DNA from: Pseudanabaena sp. Chao 1811
GTDB taxonomy: Bacteria; Cyanobacteriota; Cyanobacteriia; Pseudanabaenales; Pseudanabaenaceae
Direction of reading: 5' to 3'
NCBI RefSeq assembly: GCF_027942295.1
Contig: NZ_CP101416.1
Coordinates: forward strand, 3,706,501-3,770,500
Length of the DNA stretch: 64,000 nucleotides
Shown here: one piece after another, positions 49,613-59,213 of the stretch
Layout: the number at the start of each line of letters is the position of its first letter
Position numbering within the stretch: position 1 is the stretch's first letter
Made by a program: the position numbers and the translations under genes
The notes under the pieces: model-generated
The model's input: only the letters and a program-made list of their open reading frames with translations
The model's database searches: none
Told to the model about the DNA's origin: nothing

Positions 49613-51427
49613 ATGGATATGGATTATGTAGTAGCCCAGTCAGCACAGGACAAGAATATAATCAACGATTTACAGCGTGATTTTCAAATAGTTAATCGAG
49701 CTTTGCGTGTCCTGAGTGCTTGTACCCAAGCTGTGATTCGTGCTGTTGATGAAAACACCTTGTTGCAAAATCTTGTGCAACTAATTACTGATGAAGCGGC
49801 CTATCGCATGGCATGGATTGGGTATGTGTGTTATGACGCAGCTAAATCAGTAAAGCCTATGGCTTGGGCTGGCTATGAGTCAGACTATCTCAAGACAATA
49901 AATCTCACTTGGGACAATGATCATCCTCGTGGACAGGGACCTACTGGCAAAGCAATTCGTTCGGGGCAACCTGTAGCCTGTCAAAATATGCTCGAAGATC
50001 CTCAGTTTGAGCCTTGGCGTGAAGCTGCTCAGCAAAGGGGCTATCAATCATCTTTGGTGCTACCTCTTCTCAATCACGGTTCAGTCTTTGGTTGTCTAAA
50101 TATTTATTCAGGAGAATCCGAGACTTTTAATCAACGAGAAGTGGAACTACTGCAAGAACTTTCTGATAGTTTGAGCTTTGGTATTGTCTCTTTACGCACC
50201 AAGCAGGAACGGAAACAGGCGGAAGTAGAACTACGGATGTCGGAAGAAAAATTCTCCAAGGTTTTTTATGGCAGTCCGATCGCCAAAGTTATTGCCAAAG
50301 TTGATGATGGAAGATATATCGATGTCAATCACGGTTTTGAAAGACTTTTTGGCTTCGAGCGCTCGGAGGTATTAGGACGTAACAGTTTGGAACTAGGCAT
50401 TTTGCGGAGTCTAAGCGATCGCCAAAAAATGTTGCAGAAATTTGATGTGGATGGCAAGCTTGTAAATTACGAATTACCTTTGTACAAACGTAATGGGGAT
50501 ATGCTTATCTGCCATGTTTCTGCGGAATTAATCCCAATTGGTGATGAAATTTGTCGGCTTCTTGTGGTTTTGGACGTTACAGAACGTAAACAAGCCGAAA
50601 TGATGATTTTGCGTCTTAATGAAGAATTAGAGCAACGGGTCAAGGATCGGACTGCGGAATTAACCCAAGCTACGGAACAATTGCGACTTACTAATCAGGA
50701 ATTGCTGCGCTCAAATCAAGAACTGGAGCAATTTGCCTATGTTGCTTCCCATGATTTGCAGGAACCCTTACGGGCTGTGATGGGCTATACCCAATTACTC
50801 ATGAGCGAATATGGCGATCGCTTTGATGACGTAGCAAATTCCTATGCCGAATATGTGATCGATGGGTCTAAAAGAATGCAGCAGTTGATCCAAGATTTAC
50901 TTGCCTATTCACGGGTTAGTACCAGAGGCAAGGATTTTGCTCTCACTGACGGTAATGCTGTAGTCCAAGCAGCCATGCGAAACTTACAGTTAGCGATCGC
51001 TGAGAAAAATGTAGAAATCATTATTGAGCCACTACCTGTAGTTAATGGCGATCGTAGCCAACTGGTGCAGCTATTCCAAAATCTGATCGGTAATGCGATT
51101 AAATTTTGTAAAGCTGAACAGCCTCATATTCACATTTGCGCCACTAAAGTTGAGGCTCTTGGCGATCTTGAAGGAAATGAGCAAGTCCCGCATTATCTCT
51201 TTCAGGTAAGAGACAATGGTATTGGTATCAAGCCCCAATATCTTGAGCGCATTTTTGAAGTGTTTAAACGACTGCATACGCGGCGAGAATATGATGGTAC
51301 TGGAATTGGGCTAGCTATTTGCAAAAAAATTGTCTTACGACATGGTGGGCAAATTTGGGCAGAATCGATGCCTAATGTGGGAACAACCTTCTTTTTTACA
51401 ATTCCCTTATCCAGTACAGTCTATTGA
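49613..51427 (+). CDS. GAF-PAS sensor histidine kinase
   Basis: A 604-aa soluble sensor kinase. GAF domain (about 30-200: NLVQLITDEAAYRMAWIGYV, GPTGKAIRSGQPVACQNM), PAS (about 212-330: GSPIAKVIAKVDDGRYIDVN), a coiled coil, then a HisKA domain with the phospho-acceptor in VASHDLQEPLRAVMGYTQLL and a HATPase domain (NLIGNAIKF, DNGIGIKP, GTGIGLAIC). The H-box matches phytochrome-associated cyanobacterial kinases, but no bilin-binding Cys motif is visible in the GAF. Two response-regulator genes follow on the same strand. Confidence 0.93.
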   Translation: MDMDYVVAQSAQDKNIINDLQRDFQIVNRALRVLSACTQAVIRAVDENTLLQNLVQLITDEAAYRMAWIGYVCYDAAKSVKPMAWAGYESDYLKTINLTWDNDHPRGQGPTGKAIRSGQPVACQNMLEDPQFEPWREAAQQRGYQSSLVLPLLNHGSVFGCLNIYSGESETFNQREVELLQELSDSLSFGIVSLRTKQERKQAEVELRMSEEKFSKVFYGSPIAKVIAKVDDGRYIDVNHGFERLFGFERSEVLGRNSLELGILRSLSDRQKMLQKFDVDGKLVNYELPLYKRNGDMLICHVSAELIPIGDEICRLLVVLDVTERKQAEMMILRLNEELEQRVKDRTAELTQATEQLRLTNQELLRSNQELEQFAYVASHDLQEPLRAVMGYTQLLMSEYGDRFDDVANSYAEYVIDGSKRMQQLIQDLLAYSRVSTRGKDFALTDGNAVVQAAMRNLQLAIAEKNVEIIIEPLPVVNGDRSQLVQLFQNLIGNAIKFCKAEQPHIHICATKVEALGDLEGNEQVPHYLFQVRDNGIGIKPQYLERIFEVFKRLHTRREYDGTGIGLAICKKIVLRHGGQIWAESMPNVGTTFFFTIPLSSTVY

Positions 51428-51441
51428 GGCTTTGAGTAGTA

Positions 51442-51492
51442 CAGAAATATTTTTGAAAGCGTTGCTTCGCAACGCTTTCAAAAATATTTCTG
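51442..51492 (+). terminator. Long hairpin (TTC loop, 24-bp arms)
   Basis: Perfect 24-bp arms (51442-51465, 51469-51492) 15 bp after the kinase stop; partial terminator before the response regulator gene. Confidence 0.85.
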
Positions 51493-51553
51493 GGTTTTAA
51501 TTAAGCGCAAAGCGCTGTAATGTCGAAAATGTCGAGGTTTAGTATTTGACCCT

Positions 51554-52009
51554 ATGAGCAATAATCAGAATAATTATCCTTATCGACCAATTGAAGTTTT
51601 ACTGGTCGAAGACTCTCCTAGTGATGCGAATTTGACAATCCGAGAGTTCAGCAAAGCCAAAATTGCCAATAAATTATATTGGGTTGAAAATGGGGAAGAT
51701 GCCATGGACTATCTCCATGGTCGGGGGGAGTTTATCGATGTTGCGCGTCCAGATTTAATTTTGCTGGATCTGAATTTGCCTGGCATGGACGGGCGGGAAG
51801 TTCTCGCAGAGGTGAAGGCGGATATAGATTTAAAACAAATTCCAATTGTGATCTTAACTACGTCCACCGATGAAGAAGATGTGTTGCGCTCCTACAATCT
51901 CAATGCTAACTGTTATGTCAGTAAGCCCATTGATATTCATGAATTTATGCTTGCAGTACAAAGAATTAACGAGTTTTGGCTCACTACAGTTAAATTACCT
52001 CATAATTAA
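51554..52009 (+). CDS. Rcp1-type response regulator
   Basis: A 151-aa stand-alone receiver: acidic pocket VEDSPSDA, phospho-acceptor Asp in LLDLNLPGMDG, Thr in LTTSTDEED and Lys in VSKPID. Size and the extended C-terminus match Rcp1-like partners of cyanobacterial phytochrome kinases, so the preceding GAF-PAS kinase is its probable donor. Confidence 0.93.
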   Translation: MSNNQNNYPYRPIEVLLVEDSPSDANLTIREFSKAKIANKLYWVENGEDAMDYLHGRGEFIDVARPDLILLDLNLPGMDGREVLAEVKADIDLKQIPIVILTTSTDEEDVLRSYNLNANCYVSKPIDIHEFMLAVQRINEFWLTTVKLPHN

Positions 52010-52104
52010 TTAAAGGTAACATTGAAAGGAAAGTTTATAGCGCATTCTGCGAATGCACCATAGGCTAATTAGATTTTAACCAACTTGTTCTCGTTTAGCT
52101 GCCC

Positions 52105-53259
52105 ATGAATCCAGAATCTCTCCAAGTTTTATTAGTCGAAGATAGCCCAACCGATGCGCGGCTATTTCAGCAAGTATTTCTTCGCTCCTCTGTAGGGAAG
52201 TGGTCATTGGAGATCGCTGAGCGACTAAGTGATGCAATTGGATATTGTCAATCGAACGACTTTGACTTGGTGTTACTGGATTTACAATTGCCTGATTCGG
52301 AAGGTTTAGATACCATCGCTCAATTTAATCAAGCATTTCCTGACATTCCCATTATTATTTTGACAGCCTTTGACGATGAGGAATTAGCGCTGCAAGCAAT
52401 GGCTAAGGGAGCACAAGATTATTTAGTCAAAGATCAAGTCACTACATATCTTTTGAGACGTAGCATTCGCTATGCTATGGAGCGATCGCAAATTGTGCAA
52501 AGGATTAGAGATAGTGAACAAGCTACATTAAAAGCGCTAGAGAAGGAAAAAGAACTAAATCAACTCAAATCATATTTTGTGTCTATGGTTTCCCATGAGT
52601 TTCGCAATCCTTTGACAGCATTACAACTAGCCAGTGACGTTATTCTTTCATCAGGACATCAATTAACACCCGAAAAAAAGCAAATTTATGCAAGGAGAAT
52701 TAACACATCTATAAAAAATATGTGTCATCTCTTAGACGAAGTAATTCTATTAGGAAAAGTTGATACAGGTAAATTTGAAATTGCATTTGAAGATATGAAT
52801 TTTCAAGAATTTTGTGAGCAATTGATCAGTTCACTTAGTTTTAGCGATGATAACAAACATCCTATAAATTTAAGTTGTCATGCAGTTCCTACTTTTCTCA
52901 AACTTGATCCTAATCTCTTAAGACATATTTGCACCAATCTCATCTCTAATGCACTCAAATATTCGCCTGTGGGAAATGAAGTTAATGTTGTAGTTGATTA
53001 TTTAGAGATTGATAATAAATTGATATTTAGTGTCAGCGATCGCGGCATTGGTATTCCTGAAGCTGAACAAAGTCGATTATTTAATACCTTTAGCCGATGT
53101 AGCAATGTTGGCAAAATCCAAGGAACTGGTTTAGGCTTAGCGATCGTAAAACGCTGTGTTGATTTGTGGGGCGGCGAAATCCAAGCGGAAAGTAAAGTTG
53201 GTACTGGCACAAAATTCACGGTGACTTTATCCGTGGGTTCCATTAGCACCAAATCATAG
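52105..53259 (+). CDS. Receiver-histidine kinase hybrid
   Basis: A 384-aa REC-HisKA-HATPase protein. Receiver (1-125) with LVEDSPTDARL, Asp in LVLLDLQLPDSEG and Lys in YLVKDQ; kinase core with MVSHEFRNPLTALQLASDVI, NLISNALKYSP, SDRGIGIPE and GTGLGLAIV. Such N-terminal-REC kinases relay signals from another kinase, here most likely the one at 49.6 kb. Third gene of the signalling cluster; no output domain of its own. Confidence 0.93.
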   Translation: MNPESLQVLLVEDSPTDARLFQQVFLRSSVGKWSLEIAERLSDAIGYCQSNDFDLVLLDLQLPDSEGLDTIAQFNQAFPDIPIIILTAFDDEELALQAMAKGAQDYLVKDQVTTYLLRRSIRYAMERSQIVQRIRDSEQATLKALEKEKELNQLKSYFVSMVSHEFRNPLTALQLASDVILSSGHQLTPEKKQIYARRINTSIKNMCHLLDEVILLGKVDTGKFEIAFEDMNFQEFCEQLISSLSFSDDNKHPINLSCHAVPTFLKLDPNLLRHICTNLISNALKYSPVGNEVNVVVDYLEIDNKLIFSVSDRGIGIPEAEQSRLFNTFSRCSNVGKIQGTGLGLAIVKRCVDLWGGEIQAESKVGTGTKFTVTLSVGSISTKS

Positions 53260-53342
53260 TGTGCTAATTTCTGAATCAAAACCAGATAAAATGGTAAGAC
53301 CCTTGCTTTATAAGGCTTTTAACATTTTTTATAAATATCATC

Positions 53343-53876
53343 ATGGCAGCTCAATTAGCTAACCAATTAGAAGAAAAAATTATTTTAGTCGATACTAGCG
53401 ATCGCCAGATTGGGACTGCTGAGAAATTGCAGGCGCACCGCGACGGGCTATTGCATCGTGCCTTTTCGATTTTCGTGTTGAATTCCCAAGGACAGCTTTT
53501 GCTGCAAAGACGCGCCAAGCATAAATATCATTCAGGTGGACTCTGGACAAATACCTGTTGCAGTCATCCTCGCGATGAAGAATCAACCCTGCTCGCCGCC
53601 CATCGTCGATTGCAAGAGGAAATGGGCTTTGATTGTGAATTGAAGGAGTTGTTTAGTTTTGTCTATCGGGCTGAGTTAGATAATGATTTGATTGAGTATG
53701 AGTTTGATCATGTGTTTGTCGGTTATAGCGATCGCGAACCAATTCTCAATCCTGATGAAGCCGATGATTGGCAATGGATAGATTTACAGGTTTTACAATC
53801 GGATATTAAAGAACATCCCGAAGCCTATACCTATTGGTTACGCGATTGCTGCGATCGCTTCATTGCTGCTCTATAG
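53343..53876 (+). CDS. idi: Isopentenyl-diphosphate delta-isomerase, type I
   Basis: A 177-aa Nudix-family enzyme that interconverts IPP and DMAPP for carotenoid, phytol and quinone synthesis. Catalytic Cys in LWTNTCCSHPRDEES, catalytic Glu in EYEFDHVFVGY, and the Nudix-like AHRRLQEEMGFDCE helix. Most cyanobacteria are known for the unrelated FMN-dependent type II isomerase, so a type I gene here may have been acquired. Stand-alone gene. Confidence 0.93.
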   Translation: MAAQLANQLEEKIILVDTSDRQIGTAEKLQAHRDGLLHRAFSIFVLNSQGQLLLQRRAKHKYHSGGLWTNTCCSHPRDEESTLLAAHRRLQEEMGFDCELKELFSFVYRAELDNDLIEYEFDHVFVGYSDREPILNPDEADDWQWIDLQVLQSDIKEHPEAYTYWLRDCCDRFIAAL

Positions 53877-54061
53877 CAGGATTAACTTTGCCTATGGCAA
53901 AATCAATCCCGAAAACCCTTGCTGTGATTGATTTTGGGTTTTCAAACGAGTATGTACTTATTTGAAAAACGCTATAACTGTAGAATGCGTTAATGTAATG
54001 TAACGCATAAAGCAAGCCATATTCTAAGTTTACTTGCACCAACTGACTAAGGAGGAAAATT

Positions 54062-54544
54062 ATGGATACTTATTCCGAAGAACAGGTTGATCAGATTCTC
54101 CGCTATGCTCTCGCTAAGAGAACTAATGGTCAAAACCTCACCAAACAGCAGATATACGAGATTGCCTCAGATATGGGTGTAAGTGAGGCTGATTTCCTCG
54201 CCGCAGTTCAGGAATGGCAATCTAAGCAAGCTGTACGCAAGGAGCAAGTAGAATTCGATAAGTACAAAAAAAAGTCTTTTAAATCGAATTTGTTGAAATT
54301 TGCGATCGTCAATTCTTTTTTAGTGGCGTTAAACTTATTTACCTCTGGTCATATTGGCTGGGCAATTTATCCGCTCTTATTTTGGGGCTTAGCAGTGGCG
54401 CTAGACGCATGGGTGACGTATCAAACCGATAGCGAAGAATATGAAAAACAATTTCAAAAATGGATGCAAAAACAAAAACGCGATCGCTTAACTGCTCAAA
54501 TTACAGGCAAATTAACGACTAGCCTCGAAGAATGGTTGAAATAA
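54062..54544 (+). CDS. 2TM domain protein
   Basis: A 160-aa protein: N-terminal helical domain with SHOCT-like look (QVDQILRYALAKRTNGQNLT), two transmembrane helices (about 82-98 and 100-120) and a basic cytoplasmic helix. The pair of helices fits the 2TM family; function unknown. A good Shine-Dalgarno (AAGGAGG) lies 7 bp before the start, uncommon in this window. Convergent with the molybdoenzyme gene. Confidence 0.82.
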   Translation: MDTYSEEQVDQILRYALAKRTNGQNLTKQQIYEIASDMGVSEADFLAAVQEWQSKQAVRKEQVEFDKYKKKSFKSNLLKFAIVNSFLVALNLFTSGHIGWAIYPLLFWGLAVALDAWVTYQTDSEEYEKQFQKWMQKQKRDRLTAQITGKLTTSLEEWLK

Positions 54545-54580
54545 TTTAAGGAAGCATTGCTAAGCAATGCTTCCTTAAAT
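54544..54580. terminator. Bidirectional hairpin (TAA loop)
   Basis: Perfect 17-bp arms (54544-54560, 54564-54580) at the stop of the 2TM gene, overlapping the convergent gene's 3' end. Confidence 0.85.
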
Positions 54581-56842
54581 ATAAACCGCAATGGGAACAC
54601 GCTTAAAAGCAGGTGTGCCGCAATGTTCGTCAATGGGAGCGCTAAAAATTGCATTGACTTCTGGATAAAACATTAAAGCCGAACCTTCGCGAATCTGTCC
54701 ATAGATGATTTCTACATTTGCCATTTCCCCTGCATTACCTCTAACCATTACGCGCTGATGTTCTTGAAAACCTGCGCGATCGCCATCGGCTTTACTCATT
54801 AAAATGCAGTTGCGGTGAGGCATTCCGCGATAGTAGTCACCATCCTTATACACAACCGTATTATGCTGAGAATAGCTGCGCCCTGTGCCAAGAATGAGTG
54901 CGATCGCTTTTGTATATTCAGGTAAATTGAAACTGGCAATCGTTGGTAATTCTAGCTTGGGTAAAGGAGTGATGAACATTTTGGCTCTGCCCGATCGCGT
55001 TGGGAAATTGGGCGTGTGGAAGATGCGATTAGTGATCGTAAATTCTTGATTGGTATCGTCAATTTCGCCGATTTTGGCATAGTCGGGAATAGTTTTGGCA
55101 ATCAGTTGGCGGATGTATTTGGGATCTTGTAGCGATCGCCAATTAATGACATCGTGACCATGTAGGCGATCGGCAAGTTCGGAGAGAAACTCTACTTCGG
55201 AAATTAAATCTGTACCTTCGCGTTGATGGAGATGCGATGTCCCTTCATCATTGAGACGTACAAAGTTATTGCCAGACTCGGTTGTGGTTTTATGGGGATT
55301 CTCAAAGCGGGCAAATACAGGCAGGATTAAAGTATTCTCTTTCGCGAGTCCATGAAAATGTCCAAGATTGGGCTTGGTGGAAATATAAATAATCGTTTCG
55401 ATATTACCGAGAGCGCGTTTAGCTTGGGTGAGATCGGGATTTGCCGCATAGATATTGCCACCCAGACAGATCAAAGTATCAATTTCATGGCGATCGCTTG
55501 CCTCGATCAAAGCGCGAGTGTCATAGCCCTGCACCCGACTCAGCGATCGCTGCAATAATTTCTCTAAAGCCTGCATGATCTCTTCCTTGAGGCGAATCGT
55601 CACCCCCATCGAGCCAAAACCCTGCACATTGGAATGTCCACGAATCGGCATCGTTCCTGTGCCTTCTTTGCCTGCATTACCCGTTAATAGAGCGGTATTA
55701 GCAATACTAAAAATATTGTCCACCGCATTAGAATGCTGCGTGATGCCCATCGCCCAAGCAAAGACAACCCGTTGCGAAGTGCCAATCATCTCAGCAGCAA
55801 TTTCTAGTTCTTCGCGAGAGACTCCGCAGGTATTGATAATATCTGCCCAATCTAGCGATCGCACCTGCTCAATGACTGCTTCCCAACCTTCTGTATGCTG
55901 CCGAAGGAATTCATAATTAATCCAATTATTCTCCAGCAAAGATTTTTGAATACCTAGCAAAACCGCAGTATCACTACCTGAAATCGGCTGAATGTAATGG
56001 GAAGATATTTCCGAACCTTTGAGAAAGGATTTGATCGGATAGGCGGGTGAGGCGAATTTGACCAAACCCACTTCAATCAAGGGATTAATCACGATGACTT
56101 TGCCACCGCGATCGCGTAGTTTAATTAGTTCATTCATCAAGCGCGGATGGTTGGCAGGCGCATTAGAACCAATCAAGACAATGCAATCGCTCTGTTTCAA
56201 ATCTGCAAGGCTAACCATTGAGGTTCCTGAACCAAATACTTGTTTCAGTCCTACCGTTGAAGCTGAATGACAGAGATCGGAGCAATCAGCAAGATTATTA
56301 GAACCAAGCGATCGCATGAGCAATTGCAAAAGGTATGCTGCCTCATTGGATGAACGCCCTGAACTGTAGGATCCGAGACGCTCTGGTGCTTTTTGAAAGG
56401 CTTTGGTGACGATTGCATAGACCTCATCCCATGTGATCCGTTCGTAGCGATCGCTATTAGCACGTTTAATTACTGGAAAGCTCAAGCGACCTAAGCGATC
56501 GGCTTCCATCGAATTTAATTTTTGCAGTTCAGGAATGGAATATTGCTCAAAGAAATGTTGCGGAATCGGTTCCATTAACTCTGAGGCGATCGCTTCCACA
56601 CTTTTGGCACAACGTTGTAAATTTTCCTCATCCTCATTCTGAAATCCTCCCTTTTGTCCACCTGTTCCCCATGCACAGGATAGACAGGCACTCTTATGCA
56701 GCAACGTTTTCCAGAGCATTCCCCCTTTGACATCTAAGGTCTTTTCTGCCCAGTAGCTAATGACTTGCCATCCTCCACCCATCGCAGGTTTACTGGTATC
56801 TAGAGTGGGGTTCTCTGTCTCAGTGTTAAAAGGATTGGTCAT
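54575..56842 (-). CDS. FdhF/YdeP-family molybdopterin oxidoreductase
   Basis: A 755-aa molybdoenzyme of the YdeP/formate-dehydrogenase-alpha-like group. N-terminal CLSCAWGTGG (Cys-x2-Cys) and Cys78 suggest an Fe-S site; the Mo ligand is Cys191 in SDLCHSASTVGLKQVFGSG, in the place of selenocysteine in FdhF. Later motifs VIVINP and GNAGKEGTGTMPIRGHSNVQ are pterin-binding. Homologues are linked to acid resistance or unknown redox steps, and the physiological substrate is unclear. No partner subunit or Tat signal is seen, so it is likely cytoplasmic and stand-alone. Confidence 0.9.
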   Translation of the reverse strand: MTNPFNTETENPTLDTSKPAMGGGWQVISYWAEKTLDVKGGMLWKTLLHKSACLSCAWGTGGQKGGFQNEDEENLQRCAKSVEAIASELMEPIPQHFFEQYSIPELQKLNSMEADRLGRLSFPVIKRANSDRYERITWDEVYAIVTKAFQKAPERLGSYSSGRSSNEAAYLLQLLMRSLGSNNLADCSDLCHSASTVGLKQVFGSGTSMVSLADLKQSDCIVLIGSNAPANHPRLMNELIKLRDRGGKVIVINPLIEVGLVKFASPAYPIKSFLKGSEISSHYIQPISGSDTAVLLGIQKSLLENNWINYEFLRQHTEGWEAVIEQVRSLDWADIINTCGVSREELEIAAEMIGTSQRVVFAWAMGITQHSNAVDNIFSIANTALLTGNAGKEGTGTMPIRGHSNVQGFGSMGVTIRLKEEIMQALEKLLQRSLSRVQGYDTRALIEASDRHEIDTLICLGGNIYAANPDLTQAKRALGNIETIIYISTKPNLGHFHGLAKENTLILPVFARFENPHKTTTESGNNFVRLNDEGTSHLHQREGTDLISEVEFLSELADRLHGHDVINWRSLQDPKYIRQLIAKTIPDYAKIGEIDDTNQEFTITNRIFHTPNFPTRSGRAKMFITPLPKLELPTIASFNLPEYTKAIALILGTGRSYSQHNTVVYKDGDYYRGMPHRNCILMSKADGDRAGFQEHQRVMVRGNAGEMANVEIIYGQIREGSALMFYPEVNAIFSAPIDEHCGTPAFKRVPIAVYI

Positions 56843-57020
56843 AGATTTGGATGAGTTCTACTACAAAAACTATATAGGAACACAATGCTCATTTGGTTAG
56901 TCTACATCGGTGGAGCAAAAATTATGTAAATTGCTATTACAATTTCACAAAATCCCGTAGATAAAATATTTTTGCGCTAAATTACTACCATCTCAATCTT
57001 GAAATTTATCCAAAATCTAT

Positions 57021-57737
57021 ATGCCATTTTTCTCAGTTCTTCTTGCCTTGCTGAGCGATCGCGATCAGTTCATCAAAGAAATTTATGATGACGTTAAAAT
57101 TAACACCAAAATAGTTGGCTTATTAATATGTAGTTCTATATTTTTAGCAATTTATGGTGGCTTAATTGGAGCGATTAGCTCTTGGATGCAGATCATCTCT
57201 TCCGCCGCAAAGCTACCATTTCTATTTTTAATTACATTAGCAATTTGTTTGCCAGCACTCTATTTCTTTAATGTTTATTTTGGCTCAAAAACTACTCTAA
57301 GCCAATATGCAGCAATTTTGCTTTGTGCAGTCACAATTACTAGTACATTACTATTTGGTTTTGCTCCAGTTACTTTGTTTTTCTTAATTACAGCCGACAA
57401 TTATTCGTTTTTTCTGCTATTAAATGTCGCCATATTTACTCTGACAGGCATTATTGGGGTTTACTTTCTCTATCAGGTTTTACTACCAAAAACCGAAACT
57501 ATTATTGCCGACAAAGATTTGGCAATTGATGATACAGCCATTGATAAGAACCGCAAAATTCGCATCTCTATCCTCAAGTTCTGGCTAGGACTCTATGCTT
57601 TTGTTGGTAGTCAGATGGCTTGGACATTGAGACCATTTTTCGGTTCCTTTGGCTCTAAATTTGATGTTTTTCGACCCCGTGAAGGCAATTTTTATCTGGC
57701 TGTATGGAACGCGCTTAAGAACTTATTTTTTACATAA
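57021..57737 (+). CDS. Multi-pass membrane protein (Yip1-like)
   Basis: A 238-aa protein with about five transmembrane helices in the first 165 residues, of Yip1-domain-like layout, and a C-terminal loop (IRISILKFWLGLYAFVGSQM, LRPFFGSFGSKFDVFRPREG) that is a recurring signature in cyanobacterial homologues. Function unknown. The next gene starts 21 bp downstream, so they form an operon. Confidence 0.78.
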   Translation: MPFFSVLLALLSDRDQFIKEIYDDVKINTKIVGLLICSSIFLAIYGGLIGAISSWMQIISSAAKLPFLFLITLAICLPALYFFNVYFGSKTTLSQYAAILLCAVTITSTLLFGFAPVTLFFLITADNYSFFLLLNVAIFTLTGIIGVYFLYQVLLPKTETIIADKDLAIDDTAIDKNRKIRISILKFWLGLYAFVGSQMAWTLRPFFGSFGSKFDVFRPREGNFYLAVWNALKNLFFT

Positions 57738-57758
57738 ATCTGAGACTGCCTAACAACT

Positions 57759-58472
57759 ATGCAAACAGATATTAGGAATTTGCAGATTACTGAACAGGAT
57801 TTAGAGAGGGTTACTGGTAGAGAAGTCACTCGTTTATTTATAGGCAGTGTATATCGAATTTCTCTATTAAATAATCCTAAATATTTAGTTCCTTTTTTGA
57901 CAAGTGAGGCGATCGCTTTATTTTTGATTGCGATCTTTAGTTTGCCAATTAGCATCCTCCTATTTCAATCTCTTGGTAAGTCCATCGATACTCGGCAAGA
58001 GCAGATCGGGTTTGCTATTTTTGTATTTCTGCTTGTATTAATTCTGTTTGCAGGTTGGAATTTTGTTGCTTGGATTCGTGCAAAAAATATGTCTTGTTTG
58101 TCCCATCTGTTAGATGAGGTCGATAAATATAATCAGGTGATTGCGGCGGTAGATCTGTGCGATCGCCTGAAGTCTGTCGGTAATCAATCAGCAAATCTTA
58201 ATCATCGTGAGGATATATTACAAGCGCTGGAGTTAACTAGAGATAGTCTGATTTGTGGTCTGACTACCGAAAAAATTCTCCGAGAGCATCGTCGTTTCCT
58301 CAGTGGTCAGCGTGAGCTTTTTCATAATATCGAGCAGAACCTGATCGCATTAAAGTCCTTAGATGTGCAGAATCAGGCTGACCAATATAGTTCTCTACTC
58401 AGTGATGCGCTAGTGATTGGGATGAATGTGCAAACGGAGATGATGAAGTTGCAGACAAGGGAAGTTGTATAG
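57759..58472 (+). CDS. Two-helix membrane protein with helical C-terminus
   Basis: A 237-aa protein: two transmembrane helices (about 48-70 and 82-104), then about 130 helical cytoplasmic residues (LSHLLDEVDKYNQVIAAVDL ... RRFLSGQRELFHNIEQNLIA). I do not recognise a family. Probably functions with the upstream Yip1-like membrane protein. Confidence 0.7.
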   Translation: MQTDIRNLQITEQDLERVTGREVTRLFIGSVYRISLLNNPKYLVPFLTSEAIALFLIAIFSLPISILLFQSLGKSIDTRQEQIGFAIFVFLLVLILFAGWNFVAWIRAKNMSCLSHLLDEVDKYNQVIAAVDLCDRLKSVGNQSANLNHREDILQALELTRDSLICGLTTEKILREHRRFLSGQRELFHNIEQNLIALKSLDVQNQADQYSSLLSDALVIGMNVQTEMMKLQTREVV

Positions 58473-58823
58473 ATATAGCGATCGCATGGCGATCTTCCTA
58501 GCCGTAAGTATTTAAGAAATGTTGCTGAATATCACAAGATCATCACGATTAAATCTGGAAAGCGTAGCAGTAAGCCTTGCATAAGAGGAAGCTGAACGCG
58601 AGCTAGCTACTAAGCTGAAATCAGTTGAAGGGTTTGTTGATTTTGTAAATACTCTAAGACCAATAATCTGAGATAGTCCAACATACAGATATATGACTGC
58701 ATCTGTGGATAATGCGATCGCGCTTCGCTGTAGAGTTGAACGATGAGGTGGTTGTTAAATACGCTTAGTTTTTAGAGTTCGGTGGTTTTTCTATCAATAC
58801 TAGGTCTAGGTTTGAAATCTGAT
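58473..58823. other. Intergenic region with a possible gene remnant
   Basis: About 350 bp between accessory genes. Apart from scattered HIP1 sites, one stretch (about 58585-58671, plus strand) reads EEAERELATKLKSVEGFVDFVNTLRPII before a stop, written here as EEAERELATKLKSVEGF followed by VDFVNTLRPII. It resembles the tail of a decayed gene without start. Too short to assign. Confidence 0.35.
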
Positions 58824-59213
58824 TTATGAGGTTGTTAACCAAGCTAAAATCTCGTCAATTATTAATTCAATACTTGGTAGTGGATAGACGATGATTTCTC
58901 CATTTTGTAGATGTTTATGTTCTTTTTCTGATAGTGGTGGTTTGTGAGCGGCATTATCGTAACGAAAAATCAAACTTTCTCCTGCATCTTGATATTGGTA
59001 GGCATAGCTGAAATGTTCGATCCGTTCCTGCTTGGCGGAAATGTATTCTCGAATAAAAAGTACAGAGTTATCAATTAGTTCTACTTTGATATTGATGAAG
59101 AGTTCACCTGATGGACGAGATTCGCTATTGGATGTGATTGTTTTGGCTAAACCGTAATCTTCTAGTCGAGAAACTGCAATAACTAAGTCTTGAAAATATC
59201 TAAATACTGACAT
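58824..59213 (-). CDS. TumE-type (DUF6516) toxin-like protein
   Basis: A 129-aa protein with the DUF6516/TumE pattern: RLEDYGLAKTITSNSESRPS, LFIREYISAKQERIEHFSYA (conserved Glu/Tyr) and RYDNAAHKPPLSEKEHKH. Members are toxins of a type II system with unknown target. It overlaps the upstream small gene by 9 bp or more, implying coupled translation. Confidence 0.78.
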   Translation of the reverse strand: MSVFRYFQDLVIAVSRLEDYGLAKTITSNSESRPSGELFINIKVELIDNSVLFIREYISAKQERIEHFSYAYQYQDAGESLIFRYDNAAHKPPLSEKEHKHLQNGEIIVYPLPSIELIIDEILAWLTTS

